Below, piece by piece: positions 11,032 to 25,861 of a stretch of 64,000 nucleotides of DNA (positions within the stretch are counted from its first letter, which is position 1; the number at the start of each line of letters is the position of its first letter). Source of the stretch: Zhengella mangrovi (GTDB lineage: Bacteria > Pseudomonadota > Alphaproteobacteria > Rhizobiales > Rhizobiaceae); assembly GCF_002727065.1 (NCBI RefSeq), contig NZ_PDVP01000001.1:1-64000 (forward strand). The letters run 5' to 3'. The notes below the pieces were generated by a model. The model worked only from the letters and a program-made list of their open reading frames with translations. It had not been told where the DNA came from and ran no database searches. The position numbers and the translations under genes were made by a program.

Positions 11032-11729
11032 AGCTGATCGGCCTGCTCGGCGGCATGAGCTGGGAATCCACGGCGCTTTACTACCGCCTGATGAACGAAA
11101 CGGTGAAACGGGAGCGCGGCGGGCTGCATTCCGCACGGATCCTTCTTCATTCTGTCGACTTCCACGAGATAGAGCAACGCCAGCATGCCGGCGACTGGGG
11201 CGGAACCGCCGGAATCCTGACATCGGCCGCACGCGGGCTGAAATCCGCCGGCGCCGATTTCCTCGTCATCGCTACCAACACCATGCACAGGGTCGCCGGT
11301 GAGATCGAAGCCGGGTCGCAGCTGCCCATCCTTCATATCGCCGACCCGACGGGGGCCGCACTGGAAACCGCCGGCATACGGACGGTCGCCCTGCTGGGGA
11401 CCCGCTTCACCATGGAGCAGGATTTCTATCGTGGACGGCTCGAGGCCGCTTTCGGACTGGATGTCCTGGTGCCCGAAACCACGGAACGGGAAGTAATCCA
11501 CCGTGTCATCTATGAGGAACTCTGCCTCGGCGTCCGGAATCCGGAGTCGGCGGATCGCTTTGCAGCCATCATTGCCCGTATGCGCGACGAAGGCGCGGAA
11601 GCGGTCATCCTGGGCTGCACCGAAATCGGCATGATCATCGACAGCGCCAATTCGCCGCTTCCGGTCTTCGACACGACGGAACTCCACGCCCGCGCCGCGG
11701 TCATGATGGCACTGAACGGACACCCATAA
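11028..11729 (+). CDS. ygeA: Aspartate/glutamate racemase family protein (YgeA-like)
   Basis: A 233-residue amino-acid racemase, PLP-independent. It begins [15 protein letters not shown] and carries [15 protein letters not shown]-type segments and GCTEIGM. The two catalytic positions are Thr83 in ATNTMHR and Cys197 in GCTEI. Thr in place of the first Cys is the atypical pair described for E. coli YgeA, an L-Asp/Glu-specific racemase, and here even the numbering agrees. The start is the GTG at 11028, overlapping the rppH stop by four bases, which suggests coupling. The stop codon merges with the terminator of the opposing ATP synthase operon. Confidence 0.9.
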   Translation: MKLIGLLGGMSWESTALYYRLMNETVKRERGGLHSARILLHSVDFHEIEQRQHAGDWGGTAGILTSAARGLKSAGADFLVIATNTMHRVAGEIEAGSQLPILHIADPTGAALETAGIRTVALLGTRFTMEQDFYRGRLEAAFGLDVLVPETTEREVIHRVIYEELCLGVRNPESADRFAAIIARMRDEGAEAVILGCTEIGMIIDSANSPLPVFDTTELHARAAVMMALNGHP

Positions 11730-11751
11730 AAAACGGGCCCCGAAGGGCCCG
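11728..11751 (-). terminator. Intrinsic terminator of the atpHAGDC operon
   Basis: On the minus strand CGGGCCC and GGGCCCG pair around a TTCG tetraloop and are followed by six T. It lies 36 bases past the atpC stop. This is a textbook intrinsic terminator. Its T tract overlaps the stop codon of the opposing racemase gene; on the plus strand the same stem lacks a good T run. Confidence 0.88.
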
Positions 11752-11786
11752 CTTCCGAAAACATGGATGTCATCTTGTACCGGCAC

Positions 11787-12194
11787 TCAGGCCGGCAGGA
11801 TGGCCCCGTGCAGCGTCGTCAGCTGGTCGAGATATTCCTGCGCGCGCTGCTTGTGATCGTCTTCCTGCGCGTCGGCGAGGTCTTCGCGCGCATCGGCGAT
11901 GCGCTGCTCCAGGTCGCCACGGTCGATGTCGTCGACATGGACGGCCGCCTCGGCGAGCACGGTGCAGCTTTCCGGCATGACGTCGGCGAAGCCGCCGAAG
12001 ATGACGTACCGCTCGGCCTTGCCACCGGACATGTTGACCGTCATGACCCCCGGACGGATCGACGTCATCAGAGGGGCATGGCTGGCCATGACCGTCATCT
12101 CGCCGTCGGCGCCCGGAATCACCACGGTCTCGACCTCTTCCGAGATCAGCAGCCGTTCCGGCGAGACCAGTTCGAACTTGAAGGATTGAGCCAT
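11787..12194 (-). CDS. atpC: ATP synthase F1 subunit epsilon
   Basis: A 135-residue central-stalk subunit of F1 ATP synthase. The N-terminal beta barrel shows FELVSPERLL, GADGEMTVMASHAPLMT and the C-terminal helical hairpin begins near residue 90. It couples rotation of the stalk and can inhibit ATP hydrolysis. It is the last gene of the operon, 68 bases after atpD and directly before the terminator. Confidence 0.97.
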   Translation of the reverse strand: MAQSFKFELVSPERLLISEEVETVVIPGADGEMTVMASHAPLMTSIRPGVMTVNMSGGKAERYVIFGGFADVMPESCTVLAEAAVHVDDIDRGDLEQRIADAREDLADAQEDDHKQRAQEYLDQLTTLHGAILPA

Positions 12195-12262
12195 GACGCC
12201 CTACCGGTTCCTTGGTTCATGCGGCGCGGACCGGATCGCCCGCGCCTGATTTCAGGTCAGGT

Positions 12263-13744
<1,482 letters not shown>

Positions 13745-13759
13745 TTACCTTTTCTAACC

Positions 13760-14641
13760 TCAGAGCGCCTCGGCGCCCGAAATGATTTCAATGAGTTCCT
13801 TGGTGATCTGCGCCTGGCGCTGACGGTTGTAGGAAAGCGTCAGCTTGTCGATCATCTCACCGGCATTGCGGGTCGCATTGTCCATGGCGGACATCTGCGC
13901 GCCGTAGAAGGAAGCCTGGTTTTCCAGGAGAGCGCGGAACACCTGGACGGAAATGTTCCGCGGGATCAGCGTTTCGAGGATGGTGCCGGCGTCCGGTTCG
14001 TATTCGTAGGTCGCGCCCGAGGTATCGGCCGCCGCCTCTTCCGAGTCGGCCTTGGCAGGAATGATCTGCTGGGCCGTCGGCACCTGGCTGATGACCGACT
14101 TGAACTCCGAGTAGAACAGCGTGCAGACGTCGAACTGCCCGTCGTCGAATAGCGCAATGACCTTCTTGCCGATGGCATCGGCATTGGTGAAGCCGATGTT
14201 GCGCACTTCGCGAAGGTCGACGCGGTCGATGATCAGGTTGGCATGATCGCGGCGCAGCTGGTCGTAACCCTTCTTGCCGACGCACAGGATCTTGACCTGC
14301 TTGCCGTCGGCCAGAAGGCGGCGGACGTGGTCGCGGGCCAGGCGGACGATCTGCGTGTTGAAGCCGCCGCAAAGGCCGCGTTCACCGGTGCAGACGACCA
14401 GCAGGTGCGTGTCGTCCTTGCCCGTTCCCGTCATCAGGCGGGGCGCCTCGGCGCCGTCGCCCACGACCGCGGCAATATTGGCAAGCACCGAACCCATCCG
14501 CTGGGAATAGGGACGGGCGGCCTCCGCCGACTCCTGCGCACGGCGCAGTTTTGCGGCGGCGACCATCTGCATCGCCTTGGTGATCTTCTGCGTCGCCTTG
14601 ACCGAAGCAATGCGAACGCGGAGGTCTTTCAAAGAGGCCAT
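13760..14641 (-). CDS. atpG: ATP synthase F1 subunit gamma
   Basis: A 293-residue rotor-shaft subunit. The N terminus [35 protein letters not shown]-type helix (seen from residue 1) and the C-terminal [22 protein letters not shown] are the two coiled-coil arms conserved in the family; GLCGGFN near 90 is also typical. GGGAA precedes the ATG. It lies 19 bases after atpA. Confidence 0.98.
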   Translation of the reverse strand: MASLKDLRVRIASVKATQKITKAMQMVAAAKLRRAQESAEAARPYSQRMGSVLANIAAVVGDGAEAPRLMTGTGKDDTHLLVVCTGERGLCGGFNTQIVRLARDHVRRLLADGKQVKILCVGKKGYDQLRRDHANLIIDRVDLREVRNIGFTNADAIGKKVIALFDDGQFDVCTLFYSEFKSVISQVPTAQQIIPAKADSEEAAADTSGATYEYEPDAGTILETLIPRNISVQVFRALLENQASFYGAQMSAMDNATRNAGEMIDKLTLSYNRQRQAQITKELIEIISGAEAL

Positions 14642-14660
14642 GTCGGTTCCCGTTCAGCTA

Positions 14661-16750
<2,090 letters not shown>

Positions 16751-16990
16751 GGGTGACCGTTTCTCTTCCTGGCGGGATCAAGACCCTGCTGTCAGCGGCC
16801 GTCACCGCCTTCAGCAAACTCTTGATCGAATTGACGTTTTTTGGCATGGCTCAAGGCGCGGCCGCCTTGTTTCCGCCAAAATGCGTCTGCCGTCTAACAC
16901 ACCCTTCCGAGACTCGCAACATGGCCGCTGTCATGCTTTTGGATCAGGTTGACGCACCCGGACAGCCCTCGCGGGCGAAAAACATTCGCG

Positions 16991-17383
16991 TCAGCTTATG
17001 AATCCGAAAGCATAGGAACTGGCCAGCCCGCAGATGACGAGGCTGAGAAGCAGCGTGAAGGCCACCGCGACTCGCGTGGCGCTGCGCGAGAAAAGGGCCA
17101 GCACGCTGCCAAGCGTGGCCATGCCCCAGCAGATCGCGAGCGCGGCATAGAGGGTGGGCTGGGCCAGCAGGATGCTGGCGGCGCCGAGCCCGAACATCAG
17201 CCCGCCCGGCAATCCGCGCGCCAGGGCCGCCGCATCGCCGTTGCCCTTGGCGCCGGGTGCCAGGATGGTCAGCGCAAGGCGGGGAGCCACCATCATCAGC
17301 AGGCCGAGAACCACCGTTGCGACGGCCGCCCAGAAAGCGAGCCACTCGCCTTGGCTGATCGGCCAGGGAAAAGCGAGATCCAT
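16991..17383 (-). CDS. Small four-helix membrane protein, function unknown
   Basis: A 130-residue hydrophobic protein with four predicted transmembrane helices at about 12-33, 48-72, 76-95 and 104-127, separated by short loops. The size and layout resemble DUF4345-type membrane proteins, but I cannot assign the family firmly. AAAGGA lies nine bases before the ATG. The upstream gene on the same strand (17480-18259) is 96 bases away, so cotranscription is possible. Confidence 0.75.
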   Translation of the reverse strand: MDLAFPWPISQGEWLAFWAAVATVVLGLLMMVAPRLALTILAPGAKGNGDAAALARGLPGGLMFGLGAASILLAQPTLYAALAICWGMATLGSVLALFSRSATRVAVAFTLLLSLVICGLASSYAFGFIS

Positions 17384-17479
17384 CGGCAGGCGTCCTTTGT
17401 CAGGTGAGGTTGGCGCCCGGAGATTCGGGCCGGATCCAAGAAGAATCCGCTGACCCTTCCCCTGTCAAGCGGACGCCGG

Positions 17480-18259
17480 CTACTTCACGCTGCGGTTGGC
17501 CGCATCGGGGCCGCAGAGCCCGGTGACGGGGATGGACGATCCCTTTGCCTCACCCCGCGACAGGGTCATCGTCCCGTCCACCAGCGTCAGCACCTTTTGC
17601 CGCTCGGTCACGGAGAAGGAGAGATCGATCAACACCGGGTCCGCCTCCAGCGTGCGGTAGCGCCGTTCCTCGCCCTTCCCCTCGCTGGTCCGGCTGACCA
17701 GCGCCAGTTCACGTAAGAGGCCGTTGATCCGGGCATAGCCGCGCTCGAAGGTTCCCAGCCCGTCGAATCGGCGCTCGGTGAAGAGCAGCGTCGCCGGATC
17801 GGCATAAACCGTCTTGTAGCTGGTCAACTGCTTTTCCGGCGGCTGATCGGCCACGCCGTCCTCGTCGGGAAGCGAAGCCGCATCGCCGGTCTCCTTGCCG
17901 TCCGGTGGGCCATCGCGCAGGAACCGGCAGTGCACGCCCGGATGCTCGAAGCCGATGGCCGAGACGGTCGGCGGCGAATCAGGCGGGTTCGGCAGGTCCG
18001 GACCGTCCTCCCCGGCGGTTGTGGTATCGTCCGGAACTGCCGGCTTGTCCTGCGCCGACGGGTCCGGCGCCGCTGGTTCGGATGCCGGGGCGTTTGCAGC
18101 CGGCGCATCCGCCGCCTGTTTCGGCTTCGTGGTGTCCGTTGCCGGTGACGCGGACGGCTGCCCGGCATCCGGCGCCTTCGCTTCCTCGGCCAGCAGCAGC
18201 GAGCCGGCGAGTCCGGCGGCCAGCAGCGTCGTCGTCCAGATCGTGCGCGTCAGCCGCAT
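17480..18259 (-). CDS. Exported protein with Pro/Ala-rich linker, function unknown
   Basis: A 259-residue protein not assigned to a known family. Residues 1-24 form a signal peptide or anchor, residues about 28-100 are a disordered stretch rich in Ala, Pro, Asp and Thr, and residues 105-259 form a compact domain with two Cys (in GVHCRFL and GLCGPDA near the end) that could pair in the periplasm. No catalytic motif was seen. The 139 bases upstream hold no gene. The domain is likely real because its composition is balanced and codon use matches the neighbours. Confidence 0.75.
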   Translation of the reverse strand: MRLTRTIWTTTLLAAGLAGSLLLAEEAKAPDAGQPSASPATDTTKPKQAADAPAANAPASEPAAPDPSAQDKPAVPDDTTTAGEDGPDLPNPPDSPPTVSAIGFEHPGVHCRFLRDGPPDGKETGDAASLPDEDGVADQPPEKQLTSYKTVYADPATLLFTERRFDGLGTFERGYARINGLLRELALVSRTSEGKGEERRYRTLEADPVLIDLSFSVTERQKVLTLVDGTMTLSRGEAKGSSIPVTGLCGPDAANRSVK

Positions 18260-18398
18260 GGTTGCCTTGAACTCCGCTCGATTGTGTCAGTTGCGAATCT
18301 ATCCATTTGGCAGGATGGGGCAAGGGCCGGGTCCCGGGCGGGACGGCAGGCCGCATCATCGCGTTCAGCCGGAGACGGCATGAGGCATCGGAGCCGCC

Positions 18399-19241
18399 TC
18401 ACTCCAGCATGGCGGCGATGACCCGCGCCGAGGAACGCGCATCCACTTCCGAATCGCGCACGAGCTGGTCGAAATGCGCCGTCAGCGCCTGCACCTGGCG
18501 GCTTTCCCGGAACACCAGATACTGGCTGCCGATGTAGACGACGCCGATCAGCGGACCGAACACCGTGACCGGCGCCGAATAGACCTTGCGGCTGTCGTAG
18601 AGATAGAGGCGCAGCGAGGGATAGAGCCGCTCGCAATTGCTGGCCATCACCTCGATCTGGCGCCGCCGGGCACGCTCGGGCAGCCCGGCCCAGTAGCCCT
18701 CGCCGCGCGCCAGCGAGCGGATCATCTCCAGCGACACGCAGATCTCGTAATCCGAGCCCGGCGATTGCAGGAATTGCGCCTGGTCTTCGACCGCCGCGGT
18801 GGCCTGCGCCGGCGTCTTGTCCAGGAACGCCGAGTATTCGAACTCAAGGACCGCGTCGGTCTTCAGGATGTCGGGCAGCGTCGCAGGCACGTAGCGGATC
18901 TTGTGACCGGCCGCCTCGCGATGCCACGCGCGGATCTGGTCGTCAGACGGCGTATGCTTGGCATCGGCCACGCGGAAACTGGCCTGCAGCAGGTCGGCCG
19001 CCGTTTCGCTGCGCTCCGAGAGGCCGAGCAGCCAGTCGGCGGAAATGCCGAGCGCCGTCGCACACTGCGCGGCCAGGTGGGCGTTCGGAAGCCGCAGGTC
19101 GTCCGCCCCGCCCAGCACCTGGGCAATCGTCGACCGGTCGACGCCGCAGGCCCGCGCCAGTCCGCTGCGGCTCATGCCCGTGGCGGCCATGCGGCTGGCC
19201 AGTCGTTCGCGGAACAGCCGCGCTCTTTCTTCCTTGTTCAT
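18399..19241 (-). CDS. XRE-family transcriptional regulator with C-terminal sensor-like domain
   Basis: A 280-residue regulator. Residues about 12-66 form a helix-turn-helix of the XRE/Cro type: GMSRSGLARACGVDRSTIAQVL is the recognition region. Residues 90-280 form a larger domain of unknown ligand with ILKTDAVLEFEYSAFL and EMIRSLARGEGYWAGLPERARR. The start at 19241 (MNKEERARLF) follows a GAGAAA stretch; an ATG at 19253 adds four residues. It is divergent from the DUF2061 gene across 120 AT-rich bases, so it may control itself or that neighbour. Confidence 0.85.
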   Translation of the reverse strand: MNKEERARLFRERLASRMAATGMSRSGLARACGVDRSTIAQVLGGADDLRLPNAHLAAQCATALGISADWLLGLSERSETAADLLQASFRVADAKHTPSDDQIRAWHREAAGHKIRYVPATLPDILKTDAVLEFEYSAFLDKTPAQATAAVEDQAQFLQSPGSDYEICVSLEMIRSLARGEGYWAGLPERARRRQIEVMASNCERLYPSLRLYLYDSRKVYSAPVTVFGPLIGVVYIGSQYLVFRESRQVQALTAHFDQLVRDSEVDARSSARVIAAMLE

Positions 19242-19361
19242 GATTTTTCTCATCAGATCAGGGAATCGTCAACAATCTGGTGTTTTCGCAGCAAATTATC
19301 AGAATTCCCGTGACCTGCAATCACCGGCTACACCATCGCCATCGAAACACGGGAGACTGGA
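19242..19361. promoter_or_regulatory. AT-rich divergent promoter region of the XRE regulator and DUF2061 gene
   Basis: The gap is clearly richer in A and T than its surroundings. Around 19281-19315 the minus strand reads TTGCAG, 16 bases, then TAATTT, a weak sigma70-like pair facing the regulator. A shared operator is plausible but no clean dyad was found. Confidence 0.35.
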
Positions 19362-19595
19362 ATGGAATCGCGGACGAGAACGGTCGCCAAGGCGATCACC
19401 TGGCAATTGCTCGGCCTGTGCACGATGAGCCTGCTGGCGTGGTTCCAGACCGGCAGCGTCACCGGTGCCTTCTCCTTCGCGCTATCCGCCGCCCTGGTCG
19501 GTTTCGTGATGTTCTTCGTTCACGAAAGGATCTGGGGTTTCGTCTCCTGGGGTCGCCGCCATCTGCCGCAACTCAGGAATGGCGCGCGCGGCTGA
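19362..19595 (+). CDS. DUF2061 small membrane protein
   Basis: A 77-residue protein with two transmembrane helices at about 12-31 and 34-53. The DUF2061 marks are RTVAKAITWQLLG at 5-17 and FVHERIWGFVSWGR near 52-65. The family's function is unknown; some members sit near sulfate-assimilation genes, which is not the case here. GGGAGA precedes the ATG at good spacing. It ends 14 bases before the convergent channel gene. Confidence 0.88.
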   Translation: MESRTRTVAKAITWQLLGLCTMSLLAWFQTGSVTGAFSFALSAALVGFVMFFVHERIWGFVSWGRRHLPQLRNGARG

Positions 19596-19608
19596 CCGGC
19601 CGCAGGTC

Positions 19609-20394
19609 TCACACCGATCCTTCGGTCGGAATGTGCAGGATGGCGCCGCAGTGCTTGCAGTGAACCGCGTCGGCATCGTGCAGGAACAGGCCGCAGGTCT
19701 GGCATTCGTGATGCACCTTGGACGGCCGGAACAGAACCTGCAGCAGCCGCAGGAAGAGGGTGACACCGAAGATCATGACCCCGACGGAGAGCATCCGCCC
19801 CGATGTGCCCGTCAGCGTGATGTCGCCGAAACCCGTCGTGGTCAGCGTCGTGACCGTGAAATAGAGCGCATCGGCGTAGTTGCGGATCTCCGGGTTCGCG
19901 CCCACCTGCAGCGCGTAGATGAGTCCCGTCATCACGAACAGGAAGACGCCCAGGTTGACCGAGGCCAGCACCACGTCCTCGTGCTTGCGGAAATACTGGA
20001 AGTCCTGCCGCAGCCGGCTGAGCAACTGGTAGGTGTGCAGCAGCCGCAGCGTGCGCAGGATGCGCAGGAAACCGAAGCCCTCCCCGGCAATCGGCGCCAG
20101 GAAGGAGAGCACGGCCGCGACATCCGCCCAGGTCGACAGCCGGAGCAGGAAGCGCCCGCGCTGCGGCTCCAGCAGCACCCGGACGATGAAATCGGCCAGG
20201 ATCAGCACACCGAAGACGAGGTCGACGGCCTCGACGAACCGTGTCCGCTCGAAGAAGGAGGTGACGATCACGAACCCGATCGTGACGAGATCGAACGCCA
20301 GCAGCCCGTAGCGAAAGCGGTGCGCCGCCGGCGTATCGTCTTCGTAATATGACCTGATCCGGTCCAGCACGGCCCCTGCCCCTTGCAAATCCAT
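19609..20394 (-). CDS. Voltage-gated ion channel (Kv-like) with C-terminal zinc ribbon
   Basis: A 261-residue six-helix channel subunit. S1-S3 lie at about 30-105, S4 carries three spaced Arg (R111, R114, R117) in FLRILRTLRLLH, and the pore helix and selectivity filter read TTTGFGD at 185-191, the potassium-type filter. After S6 the protein ends with a four-cysteine zinc ribbon: C231-x2-C234 and C246-x2-C249 in CQTCG and CKHCG. A zinc-ribbon tail on such a small channel is unusual; it may aid tetramer assembly or sense metals. It is convergent with the DUF2061 gene and lies downstream of priA. Confidence 0.88.
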   Translation of the reverse strand: MDLQGAGAVLDRIRSYYEDDTPAAHRFRYGLLAFDLVTIGFVIVTSFFERTRFVEAVDLVFGVLILADFIVRVLLEPQRGRFLLRLSTWADVAAVLSFLAPIAGEGFGFLRILRTLRLLHTYQLLSRLRQDFQYFRKHEDVVLASVNLGVFLFVMTGLIYALQVGANPEIRNYADALYFTVTTLTTTGFGDITLTGTSGRMLSVGVMIFGVTLFLRLLQVLFRPSKVHHECQTCGLFLHDADAVHCKHCGAILHIPTEGSV

Positions 20395-20460
20395 CCCGGT
20401 GTCCCGTCCAGTTTGCAGAAACCGCGCCGGTTGACCAGACCCGGCGTCTGCGCGTGCCTG

Positions 20461-22644
20461 TTACAGGAAGCTTTGCGGATCGATGTCCACCTGCACGCGG
20501 ATCTGGCCGCGCTCCTTCGGTCCGGCCTTCAGCAGGGCGCGAATGAAGCCCTGCAGGTCTGCCCGGCGATCGCCGTGGACCAGGAGCCGCACCCGGTGCC
20601 TTCCGCGGATCAGCGCCAGCGGCGCTTCCGCCGGCCCCAGCAGCAGGATGCCGGGTGCCGGTGGCGCGGCCGAACGCAGGCCGCGCGCGTGCCCCATGGC
20701 TTCGCCAGCCGTTGGCGCCGAGACGATGATCCCGGCCAGCCGGCCGAAGGGTGGCAGCCCGGCCTTTTCCCGCTCCGCGATCTCGCGTGCGTAGAAGGCC
20801 TCGCGGTCGCCGGAAACGATGGCCCGCATTACCGGGTGGTCCGGCTGGTAGGTCTGGATCAGGCCGAGGCTCTTCTTGCCGGTCCGCCCGGCCCGCCCCG
20901 TGACCTGGCTCAGCAGCTGGAAGGTGCGCTCCGCCGCCCGCGGGTCGCCATTCGTCAGGCCGATATCCGCGTCGACGACACCGACCAGCGTCATGCCGGG
21001 GAAATTGTGCCCCTTGGCCACGAGTTGCGTGCCCACGACGATGTCGGCTTCGCCTTCGGCGATGGCTTCCAGTTCAAGGCGCAGCCGCTTCACGCCACCC
21101 ATCAGGTCCGACGACAGCACGATGATCCGCGCATCCGGAAAATGCGAGGCGGCTTCCTCGGCGATCCGCTCGATGCCGGGACCGCAGGCGACCAGGTGAT
21201 CCAGCGTTCCGCACTCGGGACAGGCTTCCGGCTTCGGTTCGTGATAGCCGCAATGATGGCACATGATCTGGCCGCGGAAGCGGTGCTCGACAAGCCAGCT
21301 CGAGCAGTCAGGGCACTGGAACCGGTGGCCGCAGACGCGGCACAGGGTGAGCGGGGCATACCCGCGCCGGTTCAGGAACAGCAGCGACTGCTCGCCGGCT
21401 TCCAGTGTCCGCTCCATCGCGGTCAGCAGGACCGGCGACAGGAATCCGCCGCGCGCGGGCGGGTGACGCCGCATGTCGACCGCCTTCAGGTCGGGCAGCG
21501 CCGCGTCGGCGAAACGCACCGGCAGCGTCACATGCCGGTAACGGCCCTGGTCGGCGTTGACCCGGCTTTCGACCGAAGGGGTCGCGGAGGCCAGCACCAC
21601 CGGGAACCCGCCGATATGCCCGCGCACCACGGCCATGTCGCGGGCGTTGTAGAAAACCCGGTCTTCCTGCTTGTAGGCCGGGTCGTGCTCCTCGTCGACG
21701 ATGATCAGGCCGAGTTCGCGAAACGGCAGGAACAGGGCCGATCGCGCGCCGGCAACGACCCGCACCCGACCTTCCGCAACCTGGCGCCAGACCTTTTCGC
21801 GCGCGCGCGGCGCCATGTCGGAATGCCACTCGGCCGGCCGCGCGCCGAACCGGTCGTGAAAGCGCTCTAGGAAGGCCTGCGTGAGCGCGATTTCCGGCAG
21901 CAGGATGAGCACCTGCCGGCCGGCCTCCAGCGCCGCTGCCACCGCCTCGAAATAGACCTCCGTCTTGCCGGACCCGGTCACGCCGTCCAGCAGCGTGACC
22001 GAATAGCCTCCGGTCGTAACGGCCCCGAACAGGTTGTCGGCGGCCGCCGACTGCTCCGCCGTGAGGTCCTGCCGCCCGAACCGCGAATCGGGCACGGGCA
22101 CCACCGGGGGCGCCGGCAGGTAGACCGTCTCGAACACCTCCTGCGACCGCAGTCCGTCGACGACACCGAGCGACACGCCGGCCGCGTGGGCAAGGCCGGA
22201 ACGGGTCCAGGCCATGCCGTCGCCAGCCATCTCCAGCACCCGCTCCCGGGCTGCCGTCATGCGGTCCGGGCGCCTCTCCGTGAGCCGCAGGCCTTCCACC
22301 GGCGGTTCCGGATCGAGTGCGGCCGGCGCGCGCAGTGCCATCCGCGCCACGAGCCCGGGCGGCGAAAGCGTCCAGGCGGCCACCCAGTCGATGAAGCGGC
22401 GCATGTCGGCCGAAAGCGGCGGACAGTCGAACACGCGGCTGACCGCTCGAAGCTTGCGGGGATCGACGGAACCGCCGCCCTGGTCCCAGACCACGCCGAT
22501 CACCTCGCGCGGACCCAGCGGCACGGCCACGATCGCCCCGGGGGCGGCATCCATTCCCTCGGGCAAGGCATAGGTGTAGGGAGTTTCGGACGGCATCGGC
22601 ACCAGCACCGCGACCGTCCGGTTTTCGGCCGAATCTTGTGTCAT
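20461..22644 (-). CDS. priA: Primosomal protein N' (replication restart helicase PriA)
   Basis: A 727-residue superfamily-2 helicase that reloads the replisome at stalled forks. The N-terminal DNA-binding domain is followed by Walker A GVTGSGKT at 221-228, DEEH near 317, and a zinc-binding insert with CRVCG, CPDC, CHHCG and CPECG between about 430 and 475; the helicase C lobe follows. The ATG at 22644 (MTQDSAENRT) is chosen because the in-frame extension to 22719 runs into the fsa promoter and shows no family similarity. It is divergent from fsa with 89 bases between. Confidence 0.97.
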   Translation of the reverse strand: MTQDSAENRTVAVLVPMPSETPYTYALPEGMDAAPGAIVAVPLGPREVIGVVWDQGGGSVDPRKLRAVSRVFDCPPLSADMRRFIDWVAAWTLSPPGLVARMALRAPAALDPEPPVEGLRLTERRPDRMTAARERVLEMAGDGMAWTRSGLAHAAGVSLGVVDGLRSQEVFETVYLPAPPVVPVPDSRFGRQDLTAEQSAAADNLFGAVTTGGYSVTLLDGVTGSGKTEVYFEAVAAALEAGRQVLILLPEIALTQAFLERFHDRFGARPAEWHSDMAPRAREKVWRQVAEGRVRVVAGARSALFLPFRELGLIIVDEEHDPAYKQEDRVFYNARDMAVVRGHIGGFPVVLASATPSVESRVNADQGRYRHVTLPVRFADAALPDLKAVDMRRHPPARGGFLSPVLLTAMERTLEAGEQSLLFLNRRGYAPLTLCRVCGHRFQCPDCSSWLVEHRFRGQIMCHHCGYHEPKPEACPECGTLDHLVACGPGIERIAEEAASHFPDARIIVLSSDLMGGVKRLRLELEAIAEGEADIVVGTQLVAKGHNFPGMTLVGVVDADIGLTNGDPRAAERTFQLLSQVTGRAGRTGKKSLGLIQTYQPDHPVMRAIVSGDREAFYAREIAEREKAGLPPFGRLAGIIVSAPTAGEAMGHARGLRSAAPPAPGILLLGPAEAPLALIRGRHRVRLLVHGDRRADLQGFIRALLKAGPKERGQIRVQVDIDPQSFL

Positions 22645-22733
22645 GACGGGTGACCTTGCCCCGATTGTGCGATAAGGGGAAGCCGAATTGAAACGGCCGG
22701 TGCAGCCGTTCGCAGCCATTGACGGAGCATGCC

Positions 22734-23390
22734 ATGAAGTTTTTTGTCGATACCGCCGACGTCGCCGAGATCCGCGAACTCAACGCCCTGGGTCTTCTGG
22801 ACGGCGTCACCACCAATCCCTCGCTGATCATGAAGTCCGGGCGCGACATCATGGAAGTGACGAAGGAGATCTGCTCCATCGTCGAAGGTCCGGTGTCCGC
22901 CGAGGTCACCGCGCTGGACTATGACGAGATGCTCAAGGAAGCCGCTGTCCTGACGAAGATCGCCGACAACATCTGCGTCAAGCTTCCGCTGACGCTGGAT
23001 GGTCTCAAGGCCTGCAAGGCGCTCACCGCCGACGGCGTGAAGACCAACGTCACGCTCTGCTTCTCGGCCAACCAGGCGCTTCTGGCCGCCAAGGCCGGCG
23101 CCACCTTCATCTCGCCCTTCATCGGCCGCCTCGATGACATTCACATCAACGGCATGGACCTGATCGGCGAAATTCGCACGATCTACGACAACTACGGCTT
23201 CCAGACCGAGATTCTCGCGGCCTCCATCCGTACGGTCAACCATGTCAAGGAAGCCGCGCTGATCGGCGCCGACGTGGCCACCATCCCGCCGGCCACCCTG
23301 AAGGCGCTGGTCAAGCATCCGCTGACCGACAAGGGCCTCGAAGGCTTCCTCGCCGACTGGGCCAAGACCGGCCAGAAGATCGGCGGCTGA
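22734..23390 (+). CDS. fsa: Fructose-6-phosphate aldolase / transaldolase (TalC-like)
   Basis: A 218-residue short transaldolase of the FSA/TalC family. [13 protein letters not shown] and GVTTNPSLI at 24-32 are typical, and the Schiff-base lysine is Lys83 in CVKLPLT. The length equals that of FSA, which lacks the extra helices of classical transaldolase. Whether it acts mainly as aldolase on fructose 6-phosphate or as transaldolase cannot be decided from motifs. GGAG lies eight bases before the ATG. The pair fsa/priA back to back is common in Hyphomicrobiales. Confidence 0.93.
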   Translation: MKFFVDTADVAEIRELNALGLLDGVTTNPSLIMKSGRDIMEVTKEICSIVEGPVSAEVTALDYDEMLKEAAVLTKIADNICVKLPLTLDGLKACKALTADGVKTNVTLCFSANQALLAAKAGATFISPFIGRLDDIHINGMDLIGEIRTIYDNYGFQTEILAASIRTVNHVKEAALIGADVATIPPATLKALVKHPLTDKGLEGFLADWAKTGQKIGG

Positions 23391-23422
23391 CAGGCAGCGC
23401 CGCGTCCGCGCCGTGAAAATCG

Positions 23423-23436
23423 TTAGTAATTGCTAA
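23423..23436. promoter_or_regulatory. Near-perfect palindrome before the hybrid kinase gene
   Basis: TTAGTAATTGCTAA is symmetric except for one base pair (T at 23427 against G at 23432) and sits in the only AT-rich stretch of the 98-base gap, 53 bases before the kinase start. It could be an operator. No regulator is known. Confidence 0.35.
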
Positions 23437-23488
23437 AAGCTTTATTTACCTCCGCCATGCCATGGTCGCGGCCATCGGGCGGGGGTAA

Positions 23489-25774
<2,286 letters not shown>

Positions 25775-25814
25775 CGCATCGGGTTGGCTGTCTCGATTGA
25801 AACAGGAACGCGGG

Positions 25815-25856
25815 TCCCGGGCGGGTTCCCGGGATATCCAAGCCGCTTCGCGCGGC
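25815..25856. terminator. Two stem-loops between the convergent kinase and lptE genes
   Basis: TCCCGGG/CCCGGGA (25815-25834) and GCCGC/GCGGC with a TTCGC loop (25842-25856) lie in the 87-base convergent gap. Neither is followed by a T run, so they may act in both directions as weak or Rho-assisted terminators. Confidence 0.35.
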
Positions 25857-25861
25857 GGGCG

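Noticed and set aside
7677-11232. Overlapping long minus-strand frames opposite ctpA, the deacetylase and rppH
   Set aside because: No family signatures, no ribosome sites, and the plus-strand genes are conserved and well placed.
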